From JABIFK01 sp047619225 (GTDB lineage Bacteria > Latescibacterota > UBA2968): a stretch of 6,762 bases of DNA. The position numbers and the translations under genes were made by a program. The stretch covers positions 1 to 6,762 of the forward strand of contig JBLHJX010000296.1 of assembly GCA_047619225.1 (NCBI GenBank), given 5' to 3'. Shown here piece by piece: positions 1 through 6,055 of the stretch; position 1 is the first letter of the stretch, and the number at the start of each line of letters is the position of its first letter. The notes under the pieces are model-generated. The model did not search any database and was not told the DNA's origin. It saw only the letters and a list, made by a program, of their open reading frames with translations.

Positions 1-2
1 AG

Positions 3-1394
3 ATTCGATTGTGGATGGTTTTCGTTTTGTGTTTGGGGATGGTTTTGAAAGGAGCGGTGCCTGTGTCTGCTGAGGATTATATTCAACCGTATAAAGAGAA
101 CCCGTTTTTTTGGCAATTAAAGGGTGAGCCTGTGTTGTTGTTGGGTGGCACGGTGGAAGACAATGTGTATCAGATCTCGAATTTGGAAGCGCACTTGGAT
201 TTGTTGGCGTCGGTGGGGGGGAATTATGTGCGGTGTACGATGTCGTGTCGGGATGAGGGGGATGTGTGGTGGTTTGAGAAGGACGGAGAGACTGGGTTGT
301 ATGATTTGAATAAACCGGGTGAAGAACATTGGGCGCGGTTTGAGAATTTTATGAAGTTGACGTCTGAACGGGGTATTGTGGCACAGTTTGAGATGTGGGA
401 TCGGTTTGATTTTGCGCGAGAAAATTGGGAGGTGAACCCGTATAACCCGAAGAACAATGTGAATTATTCGGGCGAAGAGTCGGGTTTGGTAGAGGAATAC
501 AAACAACACCCTGGGCGCAAGGAGAATCCATTTTTCAGGTCGGTGCCTGCATTGGAAAACAATAGATTGATTCTGGAATATCAGCACAAGCAGGTGGATC
601 GGATGTTGTCTGTCACGTTGCAATATGGGCACGTATTGTATTGTATAGACAATGAAACGAATGAGTCACCTGAGTGGGGCACGTATTGGTCGGACTATAT
701 CAAGGCCAAAGCCAAAGAAGCGGGTGTGACGGTGATGACGACAGAGATGTGGGACGCGCATAATTTGTTGGCGGAGGAACATAAAGCGACGTTTGATCAT
801 CCTGAGACATATGATTTTGTGGATGTGTCGCAGAACAATCATCAAGTGGGGAAGGTGCATTGGGACAATCCGTTGGCGGTAAGGCAATATGTGATTGATT
901 CTGGGCACATTCGGCCTATGAATACAGTGAAAATTTATGGCGCGAATACAGGGAGTTATGGAACCACGCGCGATGCACAAGAGCGATTTTGGCGGAATAT
1001 ATTGGTGGGGATGGCAGGCACACGGTTTCATCGACCGCCGTCGGGTTTGGGTTTGAGTGACATTGCGCAATCACACATTGAATCGATGCGAATGGCACTG
1101 ACGGAGCACGATATTTTTAAGAGTGTGCCGCGTTTGGATTTGATTGGTGGGCGCAGTGGGAATGAGGCGTATTGCTCTGCCAATGTGGGAGAATCGTACT
1201 TGGTGTTTTTTCCTGATGGGGGCAACGTGAGTTTAGATGTGTCTGATATGGGTGACCAAGTGTTGACGATTCAGTGGCTGGATATTCGGAATTGTATGTG
1301 GGCCGATGATGAAGTGGATGTGCGTGCAATTGATGGGAAGATTCGGTTGGTGACACCTGACGAAGAGGGATATTGGGCGGCGGTTGTGAAGTGA
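3..1394 (+). CDS. Secreted glycoside-hydrolase-like TIM-barrel protein, 5' end probably outside window
   Basis: Probable exported carbohydrate-active enzyme; substrate unknown. Residues are numbered from the TTG at base 9. The frame is open to the window edge, and the codon before that TTG is Arg, which would suit a signal-peptide n-region, so the real start is probably upstream. Residues 1-21 are hydrophobic and end in VSA before EDY, a good signal-peptidase I site. The barrel begins near residue 31 (NPFFWQLKGEPVLLLGG, then EDN), an opening I associate with DUF4038/GH140-like proteins of Planctomycetes and Poribacteria. N215-E216 in a YCIDNE segment fits a clan GH-A acid/base. The segment RFWRN..VGMAGTRFHRPP (327-344) looks typical of the family. 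Residues about 380-461 (AYCSANVGESYLVFFPDGG, QWLDIR, YWAAVVK) resemble a Collagen_bind_2 (PF12904) beta domain. The strand where a nucleophile Glu is expected reads RPMNTVKIYG (302-311), with no Glu. No ribosome-binding site is visible in the window. The fold is fairly sure; the activity is not. Confidence 0.8.
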   Translation: MRLWMVFVLCLGMVLKGAVPVSAEDYIQPYKENPFFWQLKGEPVLLLGGTVEDNVYQISNLEAHLDLLASVGGNYVRCTMSCRDEGDVWWFEKDGETGLYDLNKPGEEHWARFENFMKLTSERGIVAQFEMWDRFDFARENWEVNPYNPKNNVNYSGEESGLVEEYKQHPGRKENPFFRSVPALENNRLILEYQHKQVDRMLSVTLQYGHVLYCIDNETNESPEWGTYWSDYIKAKAKEAGVTVMTTEMWDAHNLLAEEHKATFDHPETYDFVDVSQNNHQVGKVHWDNPLAVRQYVIDSGHIRPMNTVKIYGANTGSYGTTRDAQERFWRNILVGMAGTRFHRPPSGLGLSDIAQSHIESMRMALTEHDIFKSVPRLDLIGGRSGNEAYCSANVGESYLVFFPDGGNVSLDVSDMGDQVLTIQWLDIRNCMWADDEVDVRAIDGKIRLVTPDEEGYWAAVVK

Positions 1395-1436
1395 TTTGTG
1401 AGGGATTTGAGATTGGGTGAGGGTATTGGGTTTTTT

Positions 1437-1501
1437 GCCTTCGGCGACCTACTTTCTTTAACGGCCAAAGAAAGTAGGCAAAGAAATCCGCTACTGCGTA
1501 G
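1437..1501. repeat. Cluster of three hairpins, including a perfect 12-bp inverted repeat
   Basis: Three inverted repeats lie in series. GCC-TTC-GGC spans 1437-1445. The main one pairs CCTACTTTCTTT (1448-1459) with AAAGAAAGTAGG (1467-1478) perfectly across a 7-base loop. CTAC-TGC-GTAG spans 1491-1501. The main arms contain ACTTTCTTT/AAAGAAAGT, a theme I recall from dispersed intergenic palindromes in several bacterial groups; that recollection is not checked. There is no T-run right after the main stem, so an ordinary rho-independent terminator is unlikely, although a structured end of the hydrolase transcript is possible. A dispersed repeat or MITE-like element is the better guess. Confidence 0.6.
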
Positions 1502-1682
1502 GGCTTTTCATTGGCTTCAGTGTTTTTGCGAGCTTAAGCCACCCTCACCTGCCCGCGCAGTTCCCACACCACACCTCGTGTTCCACACGCCACACAGCCC
1601 ACCCGTCAACACCGCACCAACTGCACAACGGCCCACACCACCGGGAGGTGTATTCACGTTTTTGAGAGAATTGTTGGAGATT

Positions 1683-1695
1683 GTTAAACGTTAAC
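1683..1695. promoter_or_regulatory. Short inverted repeat before the oxidoreductase gene
   Basis: GTTAA-ACG-TTAAC is a 5-bp perfect inverted repeat with a 3-base centre, 16 bases before the ATG at 1712 and just upstream of the GAGGGA ribosome-binding site (1699-1704). Its place suits an operator or a small 5' UTR hairpin. It is short enough to occur by chance, and no promoter boxes could be assigned around it. Confidence 0.2.
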
Positions 1696-1711
1696 AGCGA
1701 GGGAAAAATCT

Positions 1712-2728
1712 ATGGCGCAATTTAAAGCAGGCGTGATTGGTTGTGGAGGACGCGGCAAAGGACACGCTCGGGGGTGGGTGGCTTCTGAGGATGTTGAGCT
1801 GGTGGCGTGTGCGGATCCATTTGAGGAATCACGTACACCCTATATGAGTGAGTTTGGGGTGGCGCGGGGGTATGAAGATTATCGGGAGATGTTGGAGAAA
1901 GAAGATTTGGATTTTGTGAGTGTGTGTACTTGGATTCGAATGCATCACGATATGATTGTCGATGTGGCAAAAAGTGGGGTGAGGGCGATTCATTCGGAGA
2001 AGCCGATTGCACCTACGTGGGGTGAGGCGAAATCTTTGTATCAGACGTGTGTGGATAACGATGTGGTGATTACGTTTTGTCACCAGCGCCGTTTTGAGAA
2101 GCAGTTCGTGAAAGCGAAACAGTTGCTCAAAAGTGGTGCGATTGGTGATTTGTACCGTTTGGAGGGTAATTGTCCCAATTTGTTTGATTGGGGCACGCAT
2201 TGGTTTGATATGTTTTTCTTTTACAATGATGATATACCTGCCGAATGGGTGATGGGGCAAATTGATGCACGGGGAGGGCGAGAGGTTTTTGGTGTGCCGG
2301 TTGAGGGCAGTGGGTTGTCGTGGATTCGGTATCAAAATGGGGTAGAGGGTTTGCTGGCGACGGGGGGGACAAATGTGCAACATATGCAGAATCGTCTGGT
2401 GGGCACAGAAGGGGTGATTGAGGTGATTGGTGGGCGTGACAATCCACCGCTGCGGATGTTTTCGAAGGGCGAGTGGACGGAACCCTGTTTGGATGATATG
2501 GATCAAACGAATGCGACGACGACGTCTGTGTTGGATTTGGTGGATGCGATTAAGAGTGGGCGTGAACCCGAATTGAGTGGGCGACGGGCAATGGCCGCGA
2601 CGGAGTTGATTTTTTCAACGTATGAATCGAGTCGCCGTCGGGCACGAATTGACTTGCCGTTGGATGTGGACGATTCTGCTTTGTTGACGATGTTGGAAGA
2701 CGGATCCGTTACAATGGACAATGGGTAG
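1712..2728 (+). CDS. Gfo/Idh/MocA-family oxidoreductase
   Basis: Cytoplasmic NAD(P)-dependent dehydrogenase of the glucose-fructose oxidoreductase/inositol dehydrogenase type, expected to oxidise or reduce a sugar, cyclitol or sugar-acid hydroxyl; the substrate is unknown. At 338 residues it has the usual family length. The N-terminal Rossmann fold shows GVIGCGGRG (7-15, the GxGxxG dinucleotide loop) and an acidic residue at the end of strand 2 (ACADP, D35), which tends to favour NAD. The family EKP motif is E96-K97-P98. GTHWFD (161-166) gives the expected catalytic His163 and Asp166. The C-terminal half (about 130-315) is the alpha/beta domain of the family, with GTEGVIEVIGG (231-241) as its late strand. 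There is no signal peptide. The ATG is set by GAGGGA (1699-1704), 7 bases upstream. All expected residues are present, so it looks functional. It is 72 bases ahead of the AKR-like gene, possibly on one transcript. Confidence 0.93.
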   Translation: MAQFKAGVIGCGGRGKGHARGWVASEDVELVACADPFEESRTPYMSEFGVARGYEDYREMLEKEDLDFVSVCTWIRMHHDMIVDVAKSGVRAIHSEKPIAPTWGEAKSLYQTCVDNDVVITFCHQRRFEKQFVKAKQLLKSGAIGDLYRLEGNCPNLFDWGTHWFDMFFFYNDDIPAEWVMGQIDARGGREVFGVPVEGSGLSWIRYQNGVEGLLATGGTNVQHMQNRLVGTEGVIEVIGGRDNPPLRMFSKGEWTEPCLDDMDQTNATTTSVLDLVDAIKSGREPELSGRRAMAATELIFSTYESSRRRARIDLPLDVDDSALLTMLEDGSVTMDNG

Positions 2729-2800
2729 GGGATCTATAGACAGGTGAAGCGGTTGGTGGGGTAGGGCGTGTTGTTGCACTTACGATTTTAGGAGGAAGAT

Positions 2801-3664
2801 ATGTACGATATTCCCAAGGTGAAGTTGGGCAACTCAGATATCGAAATCACGCGCCTGATCAGCGGCGGCAATCCGTTGTGTGGCAATTCGCATTTTACAC
2901 CGGATATGAGTAAGGATATGCGCGCGTATTTTACCGCGGAAGAGGTGGTGAAATACTTCCACAATTTGGAAGCTTCGGGCATTGATACGCTTCAGGCGCG
3001 GGGTGACTTTCATCGTGTTTTGTATTGGCGCGAGTTGTTTATGCGTGAAGGCGGAAAGTTGAAGTTTATCACGCAAACGGCCTCAGAAATGTTCGATGGT
3101 CTTTCGAATATTCGGGTGATTGCGGCAACGGGTGCAGAGGGGATTTATTTACACGGGACGAAGGTGAACAATTGGTGGTTGGATGGCGAGATTGATAAGG
3201 CCGAGGATTATTTGAAATGTATGCGCGATTGTGGTGTGCAGGTGGGCATTGGGTCGCACATTCCTGAGGTGTTTGACTATGTTGAAGAAAAAGGTTGGGA
3301 TGTTGATTTTTATATGACGTGTTTTTACAATTTGCAGCGCCAGAAGCGGGAAAGTGCGTTGGTTGATCCGTTTAACAAAGGGGCATTGGAAGAATTTCGG
3401 GAAGACGATCCGCCCAAGATGTTGCGGGTGGTTCAGCAGACGGAGAAGATGTGTTTGGCGTTTAAGATTTTGGCGGCGAGCAGGCTCTGTACCACACAGG
3501 AAGATGTGCGCGAAGCATTTGAATATGCCTTTGCCAATATCAAAGAAAAAGATGCGGTTGTTGTGGGGATGTTTCCCAAATATGAAGATCAGATTCGGTT
3601 GAATATCGAGCATACTTTGCACGCGATTCAAGCCAGTTCGGGTGCGTCGGTTGCAGCAGATTGA
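2801..3664 (+). CDS. Aldo/keto-reductase-like TIM-barrel protein with degenerate tetrad
   Basis: A 287-residue cytoplasmic protein with the overall pattern of an aldo/keto reductase. It opens with KVKLGNSDIEITRLISGGNP (6-25), the AKR-like entry into the barrel. ASGIDTLQARGDFH (58-71) lies at the strand-2 'GIxxxDTA' position, and GIYLHGTK (114-121) supplies a strand-4 His. It ends with a stretch like the AKR cofactor-end segment (AVVVGMFPKYEDQIRLNIEH, 252-271). Of the classical Asp-Tyr-Lys-His tetrad I can place D62 and H118. The Tyr position appears lost (D69/F70), and strand 3 reads KFITQTAS (88-95), with Gln where Lys is expected. It may therefore be a non-redox barrel, an epimerase or lyase, or a partner protein, rather than a reductase. 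The start is firm: AGGAGG (2790-2795) sits 5 bases before the ATG, the strongest ribosome-binding site in the window. Its codon use near the 5' end is less G/T-biased than in its neighbours. Confidence 0.7.
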   Translation: MYDIPKVKLGNSDIEITRLISGGNPLCGNSHFTPDMSKDMRAYFTAEEVVKYFHNLEASGIDTLQARGDFHRVLYWRELFMREGGKLKFITQTASEMFDGLSNIRVIAATGAEGIYLHGTKVNNWWLDGEIDKAEDYLKCMRDCGVQVGIGSHIPEVFDYVEEKGWDVDFYMTCFYNLQRQKRESALVDPFNKGALEEFREDDPPKMLRVVQQTEKMCLAFKILAASRLCTTQEDVREAFEYAFANIKEKDAVVVGMFPKYEDQIRLNIEHTLHAIQASSGASVAAD

Positions 3665-3689
3665 GAAACAACAGACCAAATAATCGGGT

Positions 3690-3777
3690 GATAGGGAAAT
3701 ATATGTGCCTATCGGTGTGAAGGCGCGAATGACTCGCATTCTTCTGGGCGCAAATTTTTTAAGATAGGGATATATGT
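3690..3777 (+). repeat. Duplicated ribosome-binding segment
   Basis: GATAGGGAAATATATGT (3690-3706) recurs, two bases shorter, as GATAGGGATATATGT (3763-3777). The second copy supplies the AGGGA (3766-3770) in front of the oxygenase ATG at 3779. Each copy includes an ATG with a stop soon after: ATG at 3703 reads MCLSV then TGA (3718-3720), and ATG at 3774 reads MS then TGA (3780-3782). The second stop overlaps the real start as ATGA. The first copy also forms the left arm of GATAGG (3690-3695) paired with CCTATC (3708-3713). Confidence 0.45.
3723..3760 (+). terminator. Possible weak intrinsic terminator before the oxygenase gene
   Basis: GAATG (3727-3731) pairs with CATTC (3737-3741) over a 5-base loop. 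The stem can extend outward by GCGC (3723-3726) with GCGC (3748-3751) if six bases bulge. AAA and then six T (3755-3760) follow. The order stem then T-run fits a rho-independent terminator for the upstream genes, but the bulge makes it weak. It could instead be a leader attenuator for the oxygenase gene, which begins 18 bases later. Confidence 0.3.
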
Positions 3778-3778
3778 C

Positions 3779-4609
3779 ATGAGTGATTGGACGGGTGTAG
3801 AACCCGATTTGGAAACGGCGTTGGCTAAATATGAGAATCCTATTCAGACGCTTGCAAATGCAGAGGTGCCTGCGTTTATTATGCGCAATGCCTATGATCC
3901 GGCACATTGCCAAGGGTTGATTCAGCGATTTATCGATATGGGCATGATGCGCGATAGCAAAGAGCCACGTGCGTCTGCAGATCATCGGGTGCGCATTGAC
4001 ATTGGCACGAGTTTGGGCAACCGAGGCAGTGACAAGGAGCGTTTTTTATCACACGCACAAACAACACAATTTTTGTTCGATTTTTTGTTTAAAGGGTTTG
4101 ATAATCCGGTCGATTTGATTTATGATTCCTTGGCCAAGTTGTGCCCCCAAAATGAAGTGAAGGTTGCATGTGAACCGGACGGACGGAAATACGGTCCAGC
4201 GATTTTTCGGGTGCATTATGATGGGCAACGCTACCAGCCTCATATTGATCACGTGGTGTTGCGTGAAGGGCGCACGGATTATACGGTGTATCGCTACAAA
4301 CATCAGTTTGCGGGGGTGCTGTGTTTGCAAAATGCGGATGCGAGTGGGGCGGGTGTTCAGTCGCGTTTGCACCGGTATTTGTGGCAGCCCGAGGTACAAC
4401 CTCATATTGACGCCGATACGTTTGATGTGTTTGCCAAAGAAAAGGGCATTGAACACTGTCAGGTTGAGTTGGAGCCGGGCGATTTATATTTTTTCAATAC
4501 GCGGTGTATTCACGAGGTGCCCAAAGTAATGGGTGATCAGCCTCGTATTGTGCTGGCTGTTTTTATTGGGTATTCAGAAGATGAAGATGAAGTGATGGTT
4601 TGGTCGTAG
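3779..4609 (+). CDS. 2OG-Fe(II) oxygenase, prolyl-4-hydroxylase-like
   Basis: A 276-residue cytoplasmic 2-oxoglutarate- and Fe(II)-dependent dioxygenase, expected to hydroxylate a protein side chain or small molecule while turning 2-oxoglutarate and O2 into succinate and CO2. The double-stranded beta-helix spans about residues 127-265. The metal triad is complete: H155 and D157 in PHIDH (HxD) and H245 in RCIHEV. R256 in QPRIVLAVFIGY, 11 residues after the distal His, is well placed to bind 2-oxoglutarate. The step before the distal His, LEPGDLYFFN (231-240), is typical of the fold. The N-terminal 120 residues are a helical extension (PAFIMRNAYDPAHCQGLIQRF, split at 31-51) as in P4H-like proteins. 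The region 185-230 between the HxD and distal His is long and charged, probably the substrate-facing insert. No signal peptide is present. AGGGA (3766-3770) gives 8-base spacing to this ATG, whereas the ATG at 3774 is out of frame and too close. The active site is intact; the substrate is unknown. Confidence 0.88.
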   Translation: MSDWTGVEPDLETALAKYENPIQTLANAEVPAFIMRNAYDPAHCQGLIQRFIDMGMMRDSKEPRASADHRVRIDIGTSLGNRGSDKERFLSHAQTTQFLFDFLFKGFDNPVDLIYDSLAKLCPQNEVKVACEPDGRKYGPAIFRVHYDGQRYQPHIDHVVLREGRTDYTVYRYKHQFAGVLCLQNADASGAGVQSRLHRYLWQPEVQPHIDADTFDVFAKEKGIEHCQVELEPGDLYFFNTRCIHEVPKVMGDQPRIVLAVFIGYSEDEDEVMVWS

Positions 4610-4671
4610 GGTCGGCGTTTTCTAGAGGTGCTGGTGGGGCTGTGCCGGGTGAGATCTGAATTGTTGTGGTG

Positions 4672-4677
4672 AAGGAG
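4672..4677 (+). promoter_or_regulatory. Ribosome-binding site deciding the start of the beta-propeller gene
   Basis: AAGGAG lies 8 bases before the ATG at 4686. A GTG at 4677 would extend the protein by three residues, but it overlaps this site, so translation must begin at 4686. Confidence 0.75.
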
Positions 4678-4685
4678 TGACAAAT

Positions 4686-5780
4686 ATGAGTGTGACGCAC
4701 GTTGAGGTGTATCGTGAAAAAGGACGGTTTGCTGGGTGGCCTGCCAATTATGGTATTTGGGCGTGGAGTGATGAAATTGTCTTGGGTTTTACGGTGGGGT
4801 ACACCGATCCTGAAGGTGGGTTTCACGCACGTGACAAAACGCGACCTTTTGTCAATATGCAGGCGCGTAGTATAAACGGCGGCGAAAGTTGGGACGTGAT
4901 TCCAATGCCGTGCGATACACCCGGTGGGCGTGGTTTGTCGGCAGATGAACATATGAATGAAGGGTTGTGGGTTGGCGAGGTGTTAGACGGTGAGAATGGG
5001 CCGGTGGATTGTCCCGGTGGTGTGGATTTCTCTCACCCCGATTTTGCACTGATGTGTGCGAAGACGGGGCTTAAACCTGGGGTGCGTTCTTTTTGGTATT
5101 ATTCGGCAGACCGGTGCCAGTCTTGGAAGGGGCCATTTTGGTTGCCTACTTGGGGGTTAACGGGGATTGCCGCACGGACCGATTATATTGTGGACAGTGC
5201 AAATGTGGCGACGTTGTTTCTCACGGCAAACAAGCGCAATGGGCTGGAGGGGCGTGTGTTTTGTGCGCGCAGTGTTGATGGAGGGCGAACGTTTGGGTTT
5301 CTTTCGTGGTTGAGTGCTGAACCCGAAGGGTTTCAGATTATGCCTGCGAGCTTGCGTTTGGATGAGAAACGTATTTTGGTGGCGGTTCGGTGCACGGGCA
5401 AGGGTGAGTTTACCGAGAAGAAGCATTGGATTGATACGTATGTGACACAAGATGATGGGTTGACGTGGACACACGTGGGGCAACCGGTAGCGGCGGCAGG
5501 AATGGGCGGCAATCCACCAACGCTCACGCGATTGAACGACGGACGGATCGCGCTTATTTATGGGTATCGCGCTGAGCCATTTGGCATTCGAGGGAAGATC
5601 AGTGAGGATGAGGGCGTGACGTGGGGCGAAGATGTTGTGTTGCGAGATGATGGTGGCAACCAAGATATGGGGTATCCGCGCACCGTTTTAAGAGCAGATG
5701 GTGCAATTGTAACGGCGTATTATTATAACGATACGGCTGAGGGGGATCGTTATATCGGCGCGACGATTTGGAAGCCGTAA
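4686..5780 (+). CDS. Sialidase/BNR-type six-bladed beta-propeller protein
   Basis: A 364-residue protein of the exo-alpha-sialidase/BNR-repeat superfamily. Five Asp-box-like turns are visible: SINGGESW (62-69), SADRCQSW (140-147, degenerate), SVDGGRTF (196-203), TQDDGLTW (254-261) and SEDEGVTW (306-313). Their spacing fits a six-bladed propeller. GYPRTVLRADGAIVTAYYYND (split at 329-349) matches the late blade where sialidases hold the third arginine of the carboxylate-binding triad (R332) and the nucleophile region (Y345-Y347). R14 and R163 or R235 may be the other triad arginines, but this is inference. No clear FRIP/YRIP motif is seen at the N terminus. No signal peptide is present, so it probably acts in the cytoplasm on an imported saccharide. 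Many environmental proteins annotated as sialidase in these lineages have unproven activity, and lyase or other glycosidase roles are possible. The start is set by AAGGAG (4672-4677). It follows the oxygenase gene after 76 bases. Confidence 0.8.
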   Translation: MSVTHVEVYREKGRFAGWPANYGIWAWSDEIVLGFTVGYTDPEGGFHARDKTRPFVNMQARSINGGESWDVIPMPCDTPGGRGLSADEHMNEGLWVGEVLDGENGPVDCPGGVDFSHPDFALMCAKTGLKPGVRSFWYYSADRCQSWKGPFWLPTWGLTGIAARTDYIVDSANVATLFLTANKRNGLEGRVFCARSVDGGRTFGFLSWLSAEPEGFQIMPASLRLDEKRILVAVRCTGKGEFTEKKHWIDTYVTQDDGLTWTHVGQPVAAAGMGGNPPTLTRLNDGRIALIYGYRAEPFGIRGKISEDEGVTWGEDVVLRDDGGNQDMGYPRTVLRADGAIVTAYYYNDTAEGDRYIGATIWKP

Positions 5781-6055
5781 TATGCGTTTAGAGAATGAGA
5801 CTGGATGATTTTTTTGGAATAATTCGTCAATGGTTTGATTGCGCTTTTGATCTTTAGTCCGTAGGACTTTGTAACGTTGCGCTGGAATTTATTCCGGCGT
5901 GGGGGCGGGACATGACCAATCTAATTTTTCAATCTCCATTATTCCAGCGTGGGCCATTTATTTTTTAATCCTATTAGAACACCATTTTCCTTGAAAATCC
6001 TTACGAAAACATTATTTTATAGTAAACCATAAATATATGTTATTATTTAAATTAT
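5781..6055. other. Convergent spacer with no gene
   Basis: The spacer lies between the + strand propeller gene and the - strand PhyH remnant. The first 70 bases show nothing clear beyond a T-run (5809-5815) that no good stem precedes. Bases 5852-5953 hold palindromic repeats. From about 5955 to 6070 the sequence turns strongly AT-rich, which extends into the last codons of the PhyH remnant. I see no open frame with family resemblance on either strand and no convincing terminator for either side. Confidence 0.6.
5852..5953. repeat. Palindromic intergenic repeat block with a 50-base-spaced direct repeat
   Basis: AGTCC-GTA-GGACT is a perfect hairpin at 5856-5868. CGCTGGAAT (5880-5888) can pair with ATTCCGGCG (5891-5899, one T:G mismatch or wobble) across only two bases. 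It can also pair perfectly with ATTCCAGCG (5941-5949). The two right-hand arms belong to a direct repeat, TTATTCC(G/A)GCGTGGG, at 5889-5903 and 5939-5953, offset by exactly 50 bases. The block resembles the short dispersed palindromes found between genes in repeat-rich genomes, and could also slow transcription from either side. Confidence 0.5.

Larger units (their letters stand above)
1395..1711. other. Gene-free spacer with palindromic, skew-inverted insert
   Basis: About 317 bases separate the hydrolase from the oxidoreductase and no credible gene lies between them. The left part (1431-1510) is a run of hairpins. The middle (about 1530-1650) is C/A-rich on the + strand, whereas nearly all the rest of the window is G-rich on that strand. 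For example, bases 1561-1620 hold about 31 C and 6 G, while bases 181-240 hold about 25 G and 7 C. Both strands have frames open for tens of codons here, but their products are low-complexity (Pro/Thr/His on +, Gly/Cys/Val on -) and match no family I know. The last 30 bases hold a short inverted repeat and the ribosome-binding site of the next gene. Confidence 0.6.

Noticed and set aside
1448..1478. Main palindrome as an intrinsic terminator of the hydrolase gene
   Set aside because: No T-run follows the stem, and it lies more than 50 bases after the stop codon.
1517..1651. A - strand frame of about 45 codons in the spacer (starts VNTPPGGVGRC)
   Set aside because: Gly/Val/Cys-rich low-complexity product with no known family; its openness follows from the base skew of the insert.
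1398..1694. A 98-codon + strand open frame in the spacer after the hydrolase gene
   Set aside because: It crosses the palindromes, has low-complexity Pro/Thr/His-rich sequence, no good ribosome-binding site and no family likeness; it is better explained by the C/A-rich repeat.
1829..2506. A 225-codon - strand frame inside the oxidoreductase gene
   Set aside because: Fully antisense to an intact Gfo/Idh/MocA gene, with no recognisable motif.
3774..3782. ATG at 3774 as the oxygenase start
   Set aside because: It is out of frame, stops after two codons and is only 3 bases from the AGGGA site; the ATG at 3779 has 8-base spacing.
3149..3985. A 278-codon - strand frame crossing the AKR-like and oxygenase genes
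   Set aside because: Antisense to two genes with clear family features, and it spans their spacer; the product is Ile/His/Arg-rich without motifs, as expected from G/T-rich coding strands that rarely give antisense stops.
4677..4685. GTG at 4677 as the start of the beta-propeller gene
   Set aside because: It overlaps the AAGGAG ribosome-binding site, which has ideal spacing to the ATG at 4686.
5880..5953. CRISPR-like repeat-spacer array
   Set aside because: Only two copies of a 15-base repeat at one interval, with palindromic arms, no further units and no cas genes in the window.
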